Positions 17,753 to 26,585 are shown, counted from the first letter of the stretch. The stretch is 64,000 nt of DNA from Burkholderiaceae bacterium (GCA_026125795.1 JAHCKM010000001.1:744001-808000), one strand, 5' to 3'. Numbers and translations are program-made. The notes: generated by a model from the letters alone, not told the origin.

Positions 17753-18883
17753 ATGAGCCGGGCCACGCTGCACAACGCGTTCTGCGACGCCTGGGGCATC
17801 GAGGTGCCGATCTTTCTGGCCGGCATGGGCGTGGGCGGGCGTGCCACGCCGCCGGCGCTGGTGGCCGCGGTCTCGCAGGCCGGCGGGCTCGGCGTGCTCG
17901 GCTGCTCGGGGCTGTCGCCCGAGGAAACCCGGCGCCGCATCCGCGCGGTGCGTGCGCTGACCGACCGGTCCTTCGGCGTCGATCTGCTGCTGCCGGCGCG
18001 CATCGCCGACGCGCCGCCGACGCGCTCCGAAGTGCGCGAGGACATCCGCGCGCGCTTTCCTAAGCACGCCGCGTTCGTGCAAGAACTGATCCGGCGCTAC
18101 GGCCTGCCCGACGTGAAGCCGGCCGACGAGACGGTGGTCAACATCGAGTACGCGAAGTCGGTACTCGAAGTCATCTTCGACGAGCGCGTGCCGGTGTTCG
18201 CCGCGGGTCTCGGCGACCCCGACTTCCTGCTCGCGCGCGCGCGCGAGCAGGGCATAAGGCTGATCGGGCTGTCGGGCTCGGTGCGCAATGCCGTGCGGCA
18301 GAGGAAATCGGGCGTCGACGCCATCGTCGCGCAAGGCACCGAGGCCGGCGGGCACACCGGCACGGTGGCGTCGCTACCCTTGATCCCGCAGGTGGTCGAT
18401 ACCGTGAGCCCAACTCCTGTGCTTGCCGCCGGCGGCATCGCAGACGGGCGCGGCATCGTCGCGGCCCTCGCGCTCGGCGCCCAGGCGGTGTGGATCGGCA
18501 CCGCGTTCCTCGTCGCCGACGAATGCGCGCTGTTCGATGGCTGCAAGGACCAGATCGTCGCGTCCGACTCGGAGGCCTTCCGCATCAGCAAGATCTGGAC
18601 GGGCAAGACGGTGCGCGCCTTCCACAGCGAGGTGTCGCAGGCCTGGGCCGAGTCGGGCCTGCCGACGCTCGAGACGCCGCACCAGCGCATCCTGATGGAG
18701 GACTTCCTCGCCGCGGCGCTCGCAGCGGGGCGGCACGATCTTTTCTACAACATCGCCGGCCAGGCCGGCGGCATGGTGAAGGCGCGCCGGCCGGCCGCGG
18801 ACATCATGGCCGACCTGGTCGATGGTGCGGCCGAGCAGCTGCGCCGCCTGCGGCGTGACGTTGCCATCAGCCTGCCGGCGTAG
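17753..18883 (+). CDS. Nitronate-monooxygenase-family FMN protein
   Basis: A 376-aa TIM-barrel flavoprotein of the 2-nitropropane dioxygenase family: IFLAGMGVGG, SQAGGLGVLG, the FMN-phosphate region GTEAGGHTG and VLAAGGIADGRGI plus ALGAQAVWIGTAF. In catabolic CoA-ester clusters this family includes IpdC-like enzymes acting on ring-derived acyl-CoAs, so an enoyl-CoA or hydroxyacyl-CoA redox role is more plausible here than nitronate oxidation. It follows the crotonase by 10 bp and precedes the thiolase-like gene by 15 bp. Confidence 0.88.
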   Translation: MSRATLHNAFCDAWGIEVPIFLAGMGVGGRATPPALVAAVSQAGGLGVLGCSGLSPEETRRRIRAVRALTDRSFGVDLLLPARIADAPPTRSEVREDIRARFPKHAAFVQELIRRYGLPDVKPADETVVNIEYAKSVLEVIFDERVPVFAAGLGDPDFLLARAREQGIRLIGLSGSVRNAVRQRKSGVDAIVAQGTEAGGHTGTVASLPLIPQVVDTVSPTPVLAAGGIADGRGIVAALALGAQAVWIGTAFLVADECALFDGCKDQIVASDSEAFRISKIWTGKTVRAFHSEVSQAWAESGLPTLETPHQRILMEDFLAAALAAGRHDLFYNIAGQAGGMVKARRPAADIMADLVDGAAEQLRRLRRDVAISLPA

Positions 18884-18898
18884 TCGAACGGGGAGAAC

Positions 18899-20050
18899 AT
18901 GGGAAGAAAAGCGATCATCAGCGGGGTGCACGACACGCAGGTGGGCTCGTTGCCGGAAAGCACCTGCATGTCGCTGCACACCGAGGCGACCCTCGGTGCG
19001 CTTGGCGATGCCGGGCTCGCGCTGTCGGACATCGACGGCCTGCTCACCGCGTACTCGTTCGCGTCGCCGCAGCTGATGCTCGGCGGCGTGCTCGCCGAGT
19101 ACCTCGGCTTCCGGCCGAAGGTCAACGCCTCGATCTGCATGGGCGGCATGACCGGCGGCCTGCTGGTGCGGCATGCCGAGTCGCTGGTGCGATCGGGCCA
19201 GTGCCGCCACGTGTTGTGCGTGACCGGCGACAACCGTCTCACGGGCATGGGCGAGAAGGTCCAGGCCGCGCTGGCCGACGTCGGCCATGCGCAGTACGAG
19301 CAGCCCTACGGCATGAGCGTGCCGGCCGCCTTCGCGATGGCCGCTCAGGTGTACTTCCACGAGGGCTGGCTCAACGGCGACCACCTTGCCGCGGTGGCGG
19401 TGAACCAGCGCGCCAACGCGGCGCTGCATCCGCAGTCGCACATGAAGAAACCGATCACGATGGACGATGTGCGCAAGTCCAAGGTGATCGCGTCGCCGCT
19501 GCGCATGCTCGACTGCTGCCTCGTCTCCGACGGCGCGGCGGCGGTGATCGTCAGCGCCGCCGAGACCGGGCGCGACCGCCCCAAGCGCGCGGTCGAACTG
19601 CTCGGTACGGGCGAGGGCCACACGCACGAGCACATCTTCGCGGCACCGTCGCTGATCGAGTTCGGCTGCCGCGAGTCGTTGGCAGATGCGCTCGGCCAGG
19701 CCGGGCTGAAGCACGCGGACGTCGACTGCGCGCACATCTACGACTGCTTCACCAGCACGCTGCTCATCACGCTCGAATCGATGGGCTTCTACGAACGCGG
19801 TGCCGCCGGTCCGGCTGCGCTGGCCGGCGAGTTCGCCATCGGGGGGCGCTTTCCGGTCAACACCAATGGCGGGCTGCTTTCGTACGGCTCGTCGGGGGCT
19901 GCGGGCGGCATGTTCCACGTCGTCGAGGCGGTGCGCCAGTTGCGCGGCGAATGCGGCCCGCGTCAGGTCAGGGACGCCGAGGTCGCGCTCGCGCACACGC
20001 TCGGCGGCATCTTCTCGGGCCACTGCTCGCTCGTCATGGGGAGGGCCTGA
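18899..20050 (+). CDS. SCP-x/Ltp2-like thiolase-fold protein, first of two in operon
   Basis: A 383-aa thiolase-superfamily protein. The nucleophile region reads NASICMGGMTGG, without the standard NxxCASG/CATGSS arrangement. The C-terminal histidine motif GHPxG is replaced by SYGSSGAAGG. AHIYDCFTSTLL corresponds to the conserved YDCFT of Ltp2-type enzymes. These changes argue for a retro-aldolase or atypical thiolase acting with the DUF35 protein encoded one base downstream. The family acts on steroid or branched acyl-CoA side chains in actinobacteria and proteobacteria; the substrate here is unknown. Confidence 0.88.
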   Translation: MGRKAIISGVHDTQVGSLPESTCMSLHTEATLGALGDAGLALSDIDGLLTAYSFASPQLMLGGVLAEYLGFRPKVNASICMGGMTGGLLVRHAESLVRSGQCRHVLCVTGDNRLTGMGEKVQAALADVGHAQYEQPYGMSVPAAFAMAAQVYFHEGWLNGDHLAAVAVNQRANAALHPQSHMKKPITMDDVRKSKVIASPLRMLDCCLVSDGAAAVIVSAAETGRDRPKRAVELLGTGEGHTHEHIFAAPSLIEFGCRESLADALGQAGLKHADVDCAHIYDCFTSTLLITLESMGFYERGAAGPAALAGEFAIGGRFPVNTNGGLLSYGSSGAAGGMFHVVEAVRQLRGECGPRQVRDAEVALAHTLGGIFSGHCSLVMGRA

Positions 20051-20051
20051 G

Positions 20052-20465
20052 ATGGCCGAAGTCCAAGCCAAGCCCGTTCCCGTGCCCGACGGCGTCAGCC
20101 GTCCGTACTGGGAAGGCGCGAACCTCGGCGAGTTCCGCTACCAGCGCTGCGGCGCCTGCGGCAAGGCGCAGTTCTACGCGCGCTCGGCCTGCATGCAATG
20201 CCGTGCCACCGACCTGCGCTGGCAGAAGGCGGCCGGCGGTGGGCGCATCGCCAGCTTCTCGGTGATCCATCGCGCGGCGCTGCCCTCGTTCGCAGGCGAT
20301 GTGCCCTACGTGCTGGCGCTGGTCGACCTCGACGAAGGCTTCCGGTTCATGTGCAACGTGCTGCACTGCGACCCCGCGACGGTGCGCATCGGCATGCCGG
20401 TGCGCGTGTGCTTCGAGTCGCGCGCCGGCAGCGAGCAGAAAGTTCCCCAGGTAGAACCTGCATGA
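20052..20465 (+). CDS. DUF35 zinc-ribbon/OB-fold partner protein
   Basis: 137 aa, starting one base after the thiolase-like stop. The zinc ribbon cysteines are Cys33, Cys36, Cys47 and Cys50 (CGACGKAQFYARSACMQC); the OB-fold half starts at GGGRIASFSVIHRA. In Ltp2-ChsH2 type complexes the DUF35 domain completes the acyl-CoA pocket of the thiolase-fold partner. The stop overlaps the following MaoC-like gene (ATGA), so the four genes are coupled. Confidence 0.88.
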   Translation: MAEVQAKPVPVPDGVSRPYWEGANLGEFRYQRCGACGKAQFYARSACMQCRATDLRWQKAAGGGRIASFSVIHRAALPSFAGDVPYVLALVDLDEGFRFMCNVLHCDPATVRIGMPVRVCFESRAGSEQKVPQVEPA

Positions 20466-20863
20466 GCGACCAGCCCGTTTTCAAGTACGACCACTACGAG
20501 CCGGGCAGGCACTACGGCTCGCGCGACTTCGCGGTCGACGAACCCACCATCGCCAAGTGGCGCGGCGTCTACCCGAACGACGACGACCCCGGCGTGATGC
20601 CCGGCGGCATGCTGGCGATGATCGTCATCGACGCCGTGCTCACGCTGAACTCGCCGCGCCCGCCCGGCGGCGTGCACGGCGGCCAGACCTTCGACGTTCG
20701 CCGCATGCCGCGCATCGGCGAGACGCTGCGCACCGACGTCTGGTGTCTCGACAAGGAGATCAAGAAAGACCGCAAGTGGGTGCGCGTGCGCAGCGAGACG
20801 CGCGCCATCGGATCGAACGAGCTGCTGTTCACCGGCGTCATGACGACGCTGGTGGCGCAGTAG
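20462..20863 (+). CDS. MaoC-like single hot-dog protein lacking the catalytic motif
   Basis: A 133-aa protein whose C-terminal half (GGQTFDVRRMPRIGETLRT, then a KWVRVRSETR strand) is hot-dog-like. It lacks the D-x4-H hydratase-2 motif that its neighbour at 20876 has. Half-size MaoC pairs in steroid clusters (ChsH1 with ChsH2 N-terminal domain) form heterodimers in which only one subunit is catalytic. This protein is inferred to be the non-catalytic, ligand-binding half. Confidence 0.75.
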   Translation: MSDQPVFKYDHYEPGRHYGSRDFAVDEPTIAKWRGVYPNDDDPGVMPGGMLAMIVIDAVLTLNSPRPPGGVHGGQTFDVRRMPRIGETLRTDVWCLDKEIKKDRKWVRVRSETRAIGSNELLFTGVMTTLVAQ

Positions 20864-20875
20864 GAGGGAACGCGA

Positions 20876-21265
20876 ATGCACGTCCAGCTGAAGCCGTCGA
20901 CCAAGCATGTCGACTTCGACACCATCATGAAGTACGCGGCGGTGACGAACGACTACAACCCGATCCACGTCGACCGCGAGTTCGCCGCAAAGAGCCCGAT
21001 GGGCGGCATCATCGCGCACGGCACGATGTCGGTCGCGCTGATCTGGCAGGCGCTGAAGAACACGCTTGGCGTCGATGCGCTGAACCGCGTGCACCTGGAG
21101 ATCCGCTTCGTGCAGCCGGTGCGCATCGACGACGACGTGACCGGCGGCGGCGAGCTGCGCGTCGGCAGCACGCCGCCGGTCTACGACGTGTGGGTGCGCA
21201 ACGCCAGGGGACAGGACGTGATCAAGGGCACCGCGACGGTCAAGCAGGCGGAGGCAGCAGCATGA
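20876..21265 (+). CDS. MaoC-type enoyl-CoA hydratase, catalytic half
   Basis: A 129-aa hot-dog protein with the complete hydratase-2 motif: TNDYNPIHVD gives Asp26 and His31, followed by GGIIAHGTMSVALIW. A GGAGGG ribosome binding site precedes ATG 20876. It hydrates 2-enoyl-CoA to 3-hydroxyacyl-CoA, probably as a heterodimer with the preceding protein, producing the substrate for a thiolase-like/DUF35 aldolase. Its stop overlaps the start of the second thiolase-like gene. Confidence 0.88.
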   Translation: MHVQLKPSTKHVDFDTIMKYAAVTNDYNPIHVDREFAAKSPMGGIIAHGTMSVALIWQALKNTLGVDALNRVHLEIRFVQPVRIDDDVTGGGELRVGSTPPVYDVWVRNARGQDVIKGTATVKQAEAAA

Positions 21266-22428
21266 GCCTGAAGCGGACCGCCTGCATTGCCGGAGCCTAC
21301 GAGCACCCGATCCGCCGTGCCGACGACAAGTCGGTCGCGCAGTTGCACGCCGAGGTGGCGCGCGGCGCGGTGGCCGACGCCGGGCTCACGCTCGCCGACG
21401 TCGATGGCTACTTCTGCGCCGGCGACGCGCCCGGTCTGGGCGCGCTGTCGATGGTCGACTACCTGGGACTGAAGCTGCGCCACGTGGACACCACCGAGAC
21501 CGGCGGTTCGTCCTACGTGGTGCACGTGGCCCATGCCGCGGCGGCGATTGCCGCCGGGCGCTGCAGCGTCGCGTTGATCACGCTGGCCGGCCGGCCCAAG
21601 GCCGAGGGCATGGCCACGGGCACCGCGCCGCGCAACTACGGGCCGGCGCCGGACGTGCCGTTCGAGCTGCCGTACGCGCCGACCACCGTCAACATGTATG
21701 CGATGGCGGCGATGCGCCACATGCACGAGCACGGCACGACGAGCGAGCAGCTCGCGTGGATCCGCGTCGCGGCATCGCACCACGCGCAGCACAACCCGCA
21801 CGCGATGGTGCGCGACGTCGTCACCGTGAAGGACGTCGTCGGCTCGCCGATGATCGCCGACCCGCTGCACCGGCTGGACTGCTGCGTGATCAGCGACGGC
21901 GGCGGCGCGCTCGTCGTCGTCAAGCCCGAGATCGCGCGCAGCCTGAAGCGCCCGGTCGTCAACGTGCTGGGCACGGGCGAGTACATGCGCGCGCAGAGCG
22001 GCGGCAAGGTCGACCTGCTGACCACCGGCGCGGCCTGGACTGGCAAGGCGGCCTTCGCCGAGGCGGGCGTGAAACCGGCCGACATCCAGTACGCATCGAT
22101 CTACGACAGCTTCACGATCACCGTGCTGCTGACGCTCGAGGATCTCGGCTTCTGCGCGAAGGGGCAGGGCGGTCGCTTCGTGTCCGACGGCAACCTGATC
22201 TCGGGCACCGGGCGGCTGCCCTTCAACACCGACGGCGGCGGCCTGTGCAACAACCATCCCGGCAACCGCGGCGGCATGACCAAGGTCGTCGAGGCGGTGC
22301 GCCAGCTGCGCGGCGAAGCGCACCCGAAGGTGCAGGTGCCCGACTGCCGGCTCGCGCTGGCGCACGGCACCGGCGGATCGCTCGGCACGCGTCACGGCAG
22401 TGCCACCCTCATCCTGGAGCGCGCATGA
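21262..22428 (+). CDS. SCP-x/Ltp2-like thiolase-fold protein, second of two in operon
   Basis: 388 aa, start ATG 21262 in the MaoC stop. The nucleophile region HVDTTETGGSSY has no cysteine at the expected position, while QYASIYDSFTITVLL holds the YD(S)FT motif and NTDGGGLCNNHPGNRGG keeps a His-Pro-Gly. Loss of the nucleophilic Cys is the trait that separates Ltp2-type aldolases from true thiolases. It is only distantly similar to the copy at 18899, so the two modules probably serve different chain positions or substrates. Confidence 0.88.
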   Translation: MSLKRTACIAGAYEHPIRRADDKSVAQLHAEVARGAVADAGLTLADVDGYFCAGDAPGLGALSMVDYLGLKLRHVDTTETGGSSYVVHVAHAAAAIAAGRCSVALITLAGRPKAEGMATGTAPRNYGPAPDVPFELPYAPTTVNMYAMAAMRHMHEHGTTSEQLAWIRVAASHHAQHNPHAMVRDVVTVKDVVGSPMIADPLHRLDCCVISDGGGALVVVKPEIARSLKRPVVNVLGTGEYMRAQSGGKVDLLTTGAAWTGKAAFAEAGVKPADIQYASIYDSFTITVLLTLEDLGFCAKGQGGRFVSDGNLISGTGRLPFNTDGGGLCNNHPGNRGGMTKVVEAVRQLRGEAHPKVQVPDCRLALAHGTGGSLGTRHGSATLILERA

Positions 22429-22823
22429 GTCTGCTCATCGGCCGGCGCACGATGCCGGCGCCCACCGTCTACCCCGAAGCGCGGCCGTTCTGGGACGCCG
22501 CGGCCGAGGGCCGGCTGCTCGTCAAGCGCTGCGACGACTGCGGCGAGCACCACCACTACCCGCGCGACGGCTGCCCGTTCTGCGGCAGCGTGCGCACCAG
22601 CTGGCACTCGGCCAGCGGGCAGGGCACGATCTACAGCTTCAGCGTCATGCGCCGCGCCGAAGTGCCCTACATCCTCGCCTACGTGACGCTCGACGAGGGA
22701 CCGACGATGATGACCAACATCGTCGATGCCGATGCGGATGCCGTGCGCATCGGCCTGCGCGTCAGCGTGCGCTTCCAGCCGAGCGACGGCGGGCCGCCGC
22801 TGCCGGTGTTCGTGCCGGCCTGA
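22425..22823 (+). CDS. DUF35 zinc-ribbon/OB-fold partner protein
   Basis: 132 aa, starting inside the thiolase-like stop (ATGA). Zinc ribbon Cys36, Cys39, Cys50 and Cys53 is unusually histidine-rich between the pairs (CGEHHHYPRDGCPFC). The OB half begins at GQGTIYSFSVMRRAE. It is the last gene of the plus-strand operon; an inverted repeat at 22833-22850 lies between it and the convergent thiolase. Confidence 0.88.
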   Translation: MSLLIGRRTMPAPTVYPEARPFWDAAAEGRLLVKRCDDCGEHHHYPRDGCPFCGSVRTSWHSASGQGTIYSFSVMRRAEVPYILAYVTLDEGPTMMTNIVDADADAVRIGLRVSVRFQPSDGGPPLPVFVPA

Positions 22824-22832
22824 GCGATGGTC

Positions 22833-22850
22833 CGCGGGCTTCAGCCCGCG
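22833..22850. terminator. Inverted repeat between convergent operons, possible bidirectional terminator
   Basis: CGCGGGCT-TC-AGCCCGCG is a perfect 8-bp dyad that overlaps the stop codon of the minus-strand thiolase and lies 10 bp after the DUF35 stop. It would fold as a GC-rich hairpin from either strand. No T-tract follows on either side, so classical intrinsic termination is uncertain. Confidence 0.3.
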
Positions 22851-24037
22851 CGCTCGATCAGGGTGGCCATGCCCATGCCCGAGCCCAGGCACATGCTGAT
22901 CACGGCGCGGCGGCCGCGCGTGTCGGCCAGGTGGTGCATCGCGGTGATCGTCATGCGCAGGCCGGTGGCGCCGGGTGGATGCCCGATGCTGATGCCGCCG
23001 CCGTAGAGGTTGGTGCGCTCGCGCGGAATGCCGAGTTCGCGCTCGGCGTGCAGGTTGACCACCGCGAAGGCCTCGTTGATCTCGAAGTAGTCGATGTCGT
23101 CGACGCGCAGGCCGTTGCGCTCGAGCAGCTTGCGGACGGCCGGCACCGGGCCGGCCCCCATGATCTCGGGCGCCACGCCCACCACCGCCCAGTCGAGCAG
23201 CATCGCCTCGGGCCGGATGCCGGCGGCGCGGGCTGCCGCGCCGCTGGCCACCACCAGCGCTGCGGCTCCATCGGTCACGCCGCTGGAGTTGCCGGCCGTG
23301 ACGCTGCCTTTGCCATCGGTGCGGAACACCGGTTTCAAGCCGGCGAGCTTCTCGGCCGTGACCTGCGGCCGCGGGAACTCGTCGTGCTCGAAGCGGCGCG
23401 TGGCGCCCTTGGCGGCCGGCACGTCGATCGGCACGATCTGCCGCGCCAGGAAGCCGCTTTGCATCGCCGCGCCTGCGCGCTGCTGGCTCATCAGTCCCCA
23501 GGCGTCCATCGCGTCGCGCGTGTAGCCGAAGCGCTCGGTCAGGTTCTCGGCGGTCTCGCCCATCAGCTCGCGCGTGAACGGGCAGCGGTAGACGTTGTCC
23601 AGCCCGTCGACGAACTCGGCCGGCCCGCGCACGCTGCCCCAGCGCATCTGCGGCGCGAGGTAGGGCACGCGCGAGAAGTTCTCGCCGCCGGCGGCGATGG
23701 CGATGCGGCTGTGCCCGCTCGCGATCTGCTGGGCGGCACTCACGATGGCCTGCGAACCGGTGCCGCAGGCGCGCACGACGCCGAGCGCCGAACTCTCCTC
23801 GGGCAGGCCCGACAGCAGCGCGACCTTGCGGCTGACGAACAGGCCGTCGTGGTCGACCGGCGCGGTGTTGCCGAATACGAGGTGGTCGGCTTGCGCAGCG
23901 CCGATGCCGGCGCGCTCGAGGCTGGCCTTGACGACATGCACGCCGAGCTGGGTGAGCGGCACGTCGCGCAGCGATTTGCCGAAGTCGCCGAACGGCGTGC
24001 GCGCCCCGGCGGCCAGGACGATGTCGTTGAAGCTCAT
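22841..24037 (-). CDS. Acetyl-CoA acyltransferase (classical thiolase)
   Basis: A 398-aa degradative/biosynthetic-type thiolase. Nucleophile Cys91 lies in VVRACGTGSQAI, NEAFAV and GGGISIGHPPGATG supply the His region, and the second catalytic Cys is in MCLGSGMGM. Unlike the SCP-x copies it has every catalytic residue and needs no DUF35 partner. It cleaves 3-oxoacyl-CoA with CoA. ATG 24037 overlaps the stop of the hydrolase stub, and the gene ends the liv-type ABC operon. Confidence 0.93.
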   Translation of the reverse strand: MSFNDIVLAAGARTPFGDFGKSLRDVPLTQLGVHVVKASLERAGIGAAQADHLVFGNTAPVDHDGLFVSRKVALLSGLPEESSALGVVRACGTGSQAIVSAAQQIASGHSRIAIAAGGENFSRVPYLAPQMRWGSVRGPAEFVDGLDNVYRCPFTRELMGETAENLTERFGYTRDAMDAWGLMSQQRAGAAMQSGFLARQIVPIDVPAAKGATRRFEHDEFPRPQVTAEKLAGLKPVFRTDGKGSVTAGNSSGVTDGAAALVVASGAAARAAGIRPEAMLLDWAVVGVAPEIMGAGPVPAVRKLLERNGLRVDDIDYFEINEAFAVVNLHAERELGIPRERTNLYGGGISIGHPPGATGLRMTITAMHHLADTRGRRAVISMCLGSGMGMATLIERAG

Positions 24038-24363
24038 GGCGTGACCTCCCTTTTCAGTGCCTCGCCGACGAAGCGCACCACCTCGTCGAGTGCACGCTGT
24101 CCGTCCGCGAACTTGCGCGCGTACCAGGGCGCGACGTGGACCGAGCGCGGCCACAGCGCGAGCGTCGTGCGCACGCCGGCCGCGGTTGCGCTGCGGGCCA
24201 GTGCGAAGGCGTCGTCGGTCAGCGCCTCGTCGGCCGCGGCCTGCACGAGCAGCGGCGGCAGGCCGCGCAGATCCGCGTACAGCGGCGATGCGCCCGGCGT
24301 GCGGAGGCTGCGCCGGCCAAGGTACGTGCGCGCCATCGCGCGCAGGATCTCGGTGTCGATCAC
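24034..24363 (-). pseudogene. C-terminal stub of an alpha/beta hydrolase (HSL family)
   Basis: About 109 codons (from a GTG at 24363) match only the C-terminal third of hormone-sensitive-lipase-like hydrolases: PVIDTEILRAMARTYL, PPLLVQAAADEALTDDAF with the acid residue, and the His in WPRSVHVAPW. The HGG oxyanion and GDSAGG nucleophile regions that should precede are missing. Its TGA overlaps the thiolase ATG, so the original gene was cotranslated with it; the stub may survive for that coupling. The 85 bp upstream to livF hold no recognisable gene. Confidence 0.8.
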
Positions 24364-24448
24364 CGGGTCGGCCTTCCGGCGCGCGCTGCAGGAGGGCAGG
24401 CTGCAATCGTCCCCCCGCCCGGCGCCCGGGCGGCTTGCATTGCGTCGC

Positions 24449-25240
24449 TCAAGCCAGCCAGCGCTTGCGGCGCCGGTAGTGCTTGATGTCCTTGAAGTTC
24501 TTGCCTTCCGCGCCGCCGAGGTAGGCTTCGCGGATGTCGGGGTTGTTGCGCAGCACCTCGGCCTTGTCGTGCATCACGACGCGCCCGTTCTCGATCAGAT
24601 AGCCGTGCGAGACGACGTCGAGCGCGGCGATCGCGTTCTGCTCGACGAGCAGGATCGACATCCCCTCGTCGCGGTTGATGCGGCGCAGGATGTCGAAGAT
24701 CTCGTCGACGACCACCGGCGCGAGGCCCAGGCTGGGTTCGTCGAGCATGAGCAGCTTGGGCTGCGTCATCAGCGCTCGGCCGATGGCCAGCATCTGTTGC
24801 TCGCCGCCCGAGAGGTAGCCGGCCTTGGCCGTGCGGCGCTGATGCAGACGCGGGAAATAGGCGTAGACGCGGTCACGGTTGCGCGCCATGTCGCGCCCGC
24901 CATGCACCGCCGACGCCGCAACGAGGTTCTCGTCCGGCGTCAGGTGCTCGAACACGCGCCGGCCCTCGAGCACCTGCGCGATGCCGAGCTTCACGCGGTC
25001 CTGCGGCGGCAGCTTGCCGATGTCCTGGTCGAGAAAGCGCACGTCGCCGCGCGTGACCTCGCCGCGCTCGGCCTTCAGCAGCCCGCTCACTGCCTTCAGC
25101 GTCGTGCTCTTGCCGGCGCCATTCGCGCCCAGCAGGGCGACCATGCCGCCCTTGGGCACCTCGATCGACACGCCCTTGATGGCGAGGAAGACCCGGTCGT
25201 AGATGACCTCGATGTTGTTGAGGGTGAGGGCGTTGGTCAT
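24449..25240 (-). CDS. livF: Branched-chain amino acid-type ABC transporter ATPase LivF
   Basis: 263 aa. Walker A is GANGAGKST, the signature is YLSGGEQQML and Walker B is LLMLDEPSLGLAP, all typical of LivF, and the C-terminus carries a basic tail (KHYRRRKRWLA). It pairs with LivG at 31780-32580 on the cytoplasmic side of the LivHM permease. It follows the two periplasmic binding protein genes in the same minus-strand operon. The substrate in this context is more likely a carboxylate of the pathway than an amino acid. Confidence 0.9.
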   Translation of the reverse strand: MTNALTLNNIEVIYDRVFLAIKGVSIEVPKGGMVALLGANGAGKSTTLKAVSGLLKAERGEVTRGDVRFLDQDIGKLPPQDRVKLGIAQVLEGRRVFEHLTPDENLVAASAVHGGRDMARNRDRVYAYFPRLHQRRTAKAGYLSGGEQQMLAIGRALMTQPKLLMLDEPSLGLAPVVVDEIFDILRRINRDEGMSILLVEQNAIAALDVVSHGYLIENGRVVMHDKAEVLRNNPDIREAYLGGAEGKNFKDIKHYRRRKRWLA

Positions 25241-25271
25241 CGGATTCTCGGGCTGGCGTCCCGCTCTGGTG

Positions 25272-26519
25272 CTACTTGGTGTTGGCCTTCGCGAAGTCCG
25301 CCGAGTTCGCCTTCACCAGCGTGTTGACGAGGCCGGTGTAGTCGGCGAACCAGTCGGTCTGCGCGACCCACTTCGTGCCGTCCCACATGTCGATGCGGGT
25401 CTTGCCGCCGCCGCCGTGGTCCTTCGGCGTGACGGTGATCGGTGCCATGAAACCCTTGGCATCGAAGTTCTTGATGCCGTACATGCCCTGGCGGATCTTC
25501 TCGGGCGTGAGCGGCCAGCCCTGCGTCTTGATCGCCAGGCGCACGCCTTCGAACACCGACGAATACACCGCGAGGCCGGTGTTGTAGTAGGAGTCGGCGA
25601 CCATCTTGCGGTCGCCGTTTCCCTTGCCCTTGTCGTAGAGCTGGGCGAGGATGTCCTTGACGAGGGGATGCTCGGCGCCGCCCACCACAACGGTCGAGCG
25701 CTTCAGGCCCTTGGCTGCCGCCGCGCCGAAGTTGTTGATGTCGATCTCGTTGATCCAGTTGACCGTCACCATCCGGTCGATCGGGATGCCGTTGCGCTGC
25801 ATCTCGCGGAAGGTGATCGGGTTCAGCGGCGAGAACGACCACAGCATGATCCAGTCCGGCTGGTAACGACGGATCTGCGCGAAGGCTGCGCTCTGGTCGT
25901 TGCCCGGCACCGGGAAGGGGAAGGTCTGGAACTCGAAGCGCTCGAGCCGCTTGAGGGCCTCGAACACCGGAATCGGCTCGCGCCCGAAAGGCGTGTCCAG
26001 GTACAGGAAGGCAATCTTCTTGCCTTGCAGCTCGCCCTTGGCCTGCTTCTTGAAGTAGCTGATGATGTTGGCTGCCTGGCCCCAGTAGGTGGGGGCCAGC
26101 GGGAACACGTTCTTGAACACCTCGCCGTCGACCGCATCGCCGCGGCCGACCAGCGGCTGCACGAGGATGTTGCCGTCCTGGACGATGCGGGGTAGGGCCG
26201 CGCGCGACACCGGTGTCGAGAAGAAGTCGAACACCATCACGCCTTCGCGCTTCAGGCGCTCGTAGCAGTCGATGCCGCGCTGCGGCTCGTTGCCGTGGTC
26301 CACCAGCGTGACTTCGATCGGATGGCCTTCGATGCCGCCGCGCATGTTGAGCAGGTCGGCGTAGTCCTTGACGGCCTGCGCGAGCTGCGGCACGGCGGCG
26401 ACGTAGATCTTGCTGATGTCGTAGCACAGGCCGAACTTCACCGGGTCGGCGGCTTGCGCGGTCAGGGACGACAGCAGGAGCGCCGCGGAAGCGAGCGCAC
26501 GGGCCAGGGCATGAGGCAT
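25272..26519 (-). CDS. LivK-type periplasmic substrate-binding protein, copy 2
   Basis: 415 aa with a Sec signal peptide (residues about 1-23, cleavage after LTAQA). It is a type I periplasmic-binding fold: VKFGLCYDISKIY, RGGIEGHPIEVTLVDHGNEP, and a central PTYWGQAANIISYFKKQ. It is clearly paralogous to the neighbour at 26586 across the whole length (for example DHGNEPQRGI and PITVTPKDHGGGGKTRI in both). The pair probably widens the substrate range of one permease. Confidence 0.9.
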   Translation of the reverse strand: MPHALARALASAALLLSSLTAQAADPVKFGLCYDISKIYVAAVPQLAQAVKDYADLLNMRGGIEGHPIEVTLVDHGNEPQRGIDCYERLKREGVMVFDFFSTPVSRAALPRIVQDGNILVQPLVGRGDAVDGEVFKNVFPLAPTYWGQAANIISYFKKQAKGELQGKKIAFLYLDTPFGREPIPVFEALKRLERFEFQTFPFPVPGNDQSAAFAQIRRYQPDWIMLWSFSPLNPITFREMQRNGIPIDRMVTVNWINEIDINNFGAAAAKGLKRSTVVVGGAEHPLVKDILAQLYDKGKGNGDRKMVADSYYNTGLAVYSSVFEGVRLAIKTQGWPLTPEKIRQGMYGIKNFDAKGFMAPITVTPKDHGGGGKTRIDMWDGTKWVAQTDWFADYTGLVNTLVKANSADFAKANTK

Positions 26520-26585
26520 GTCAGCTTCTCCTGGTGGGGAAAGGGCGGCGGCCCAGGCGTACGCCCGGGCACGCCGCGGCGGGCG

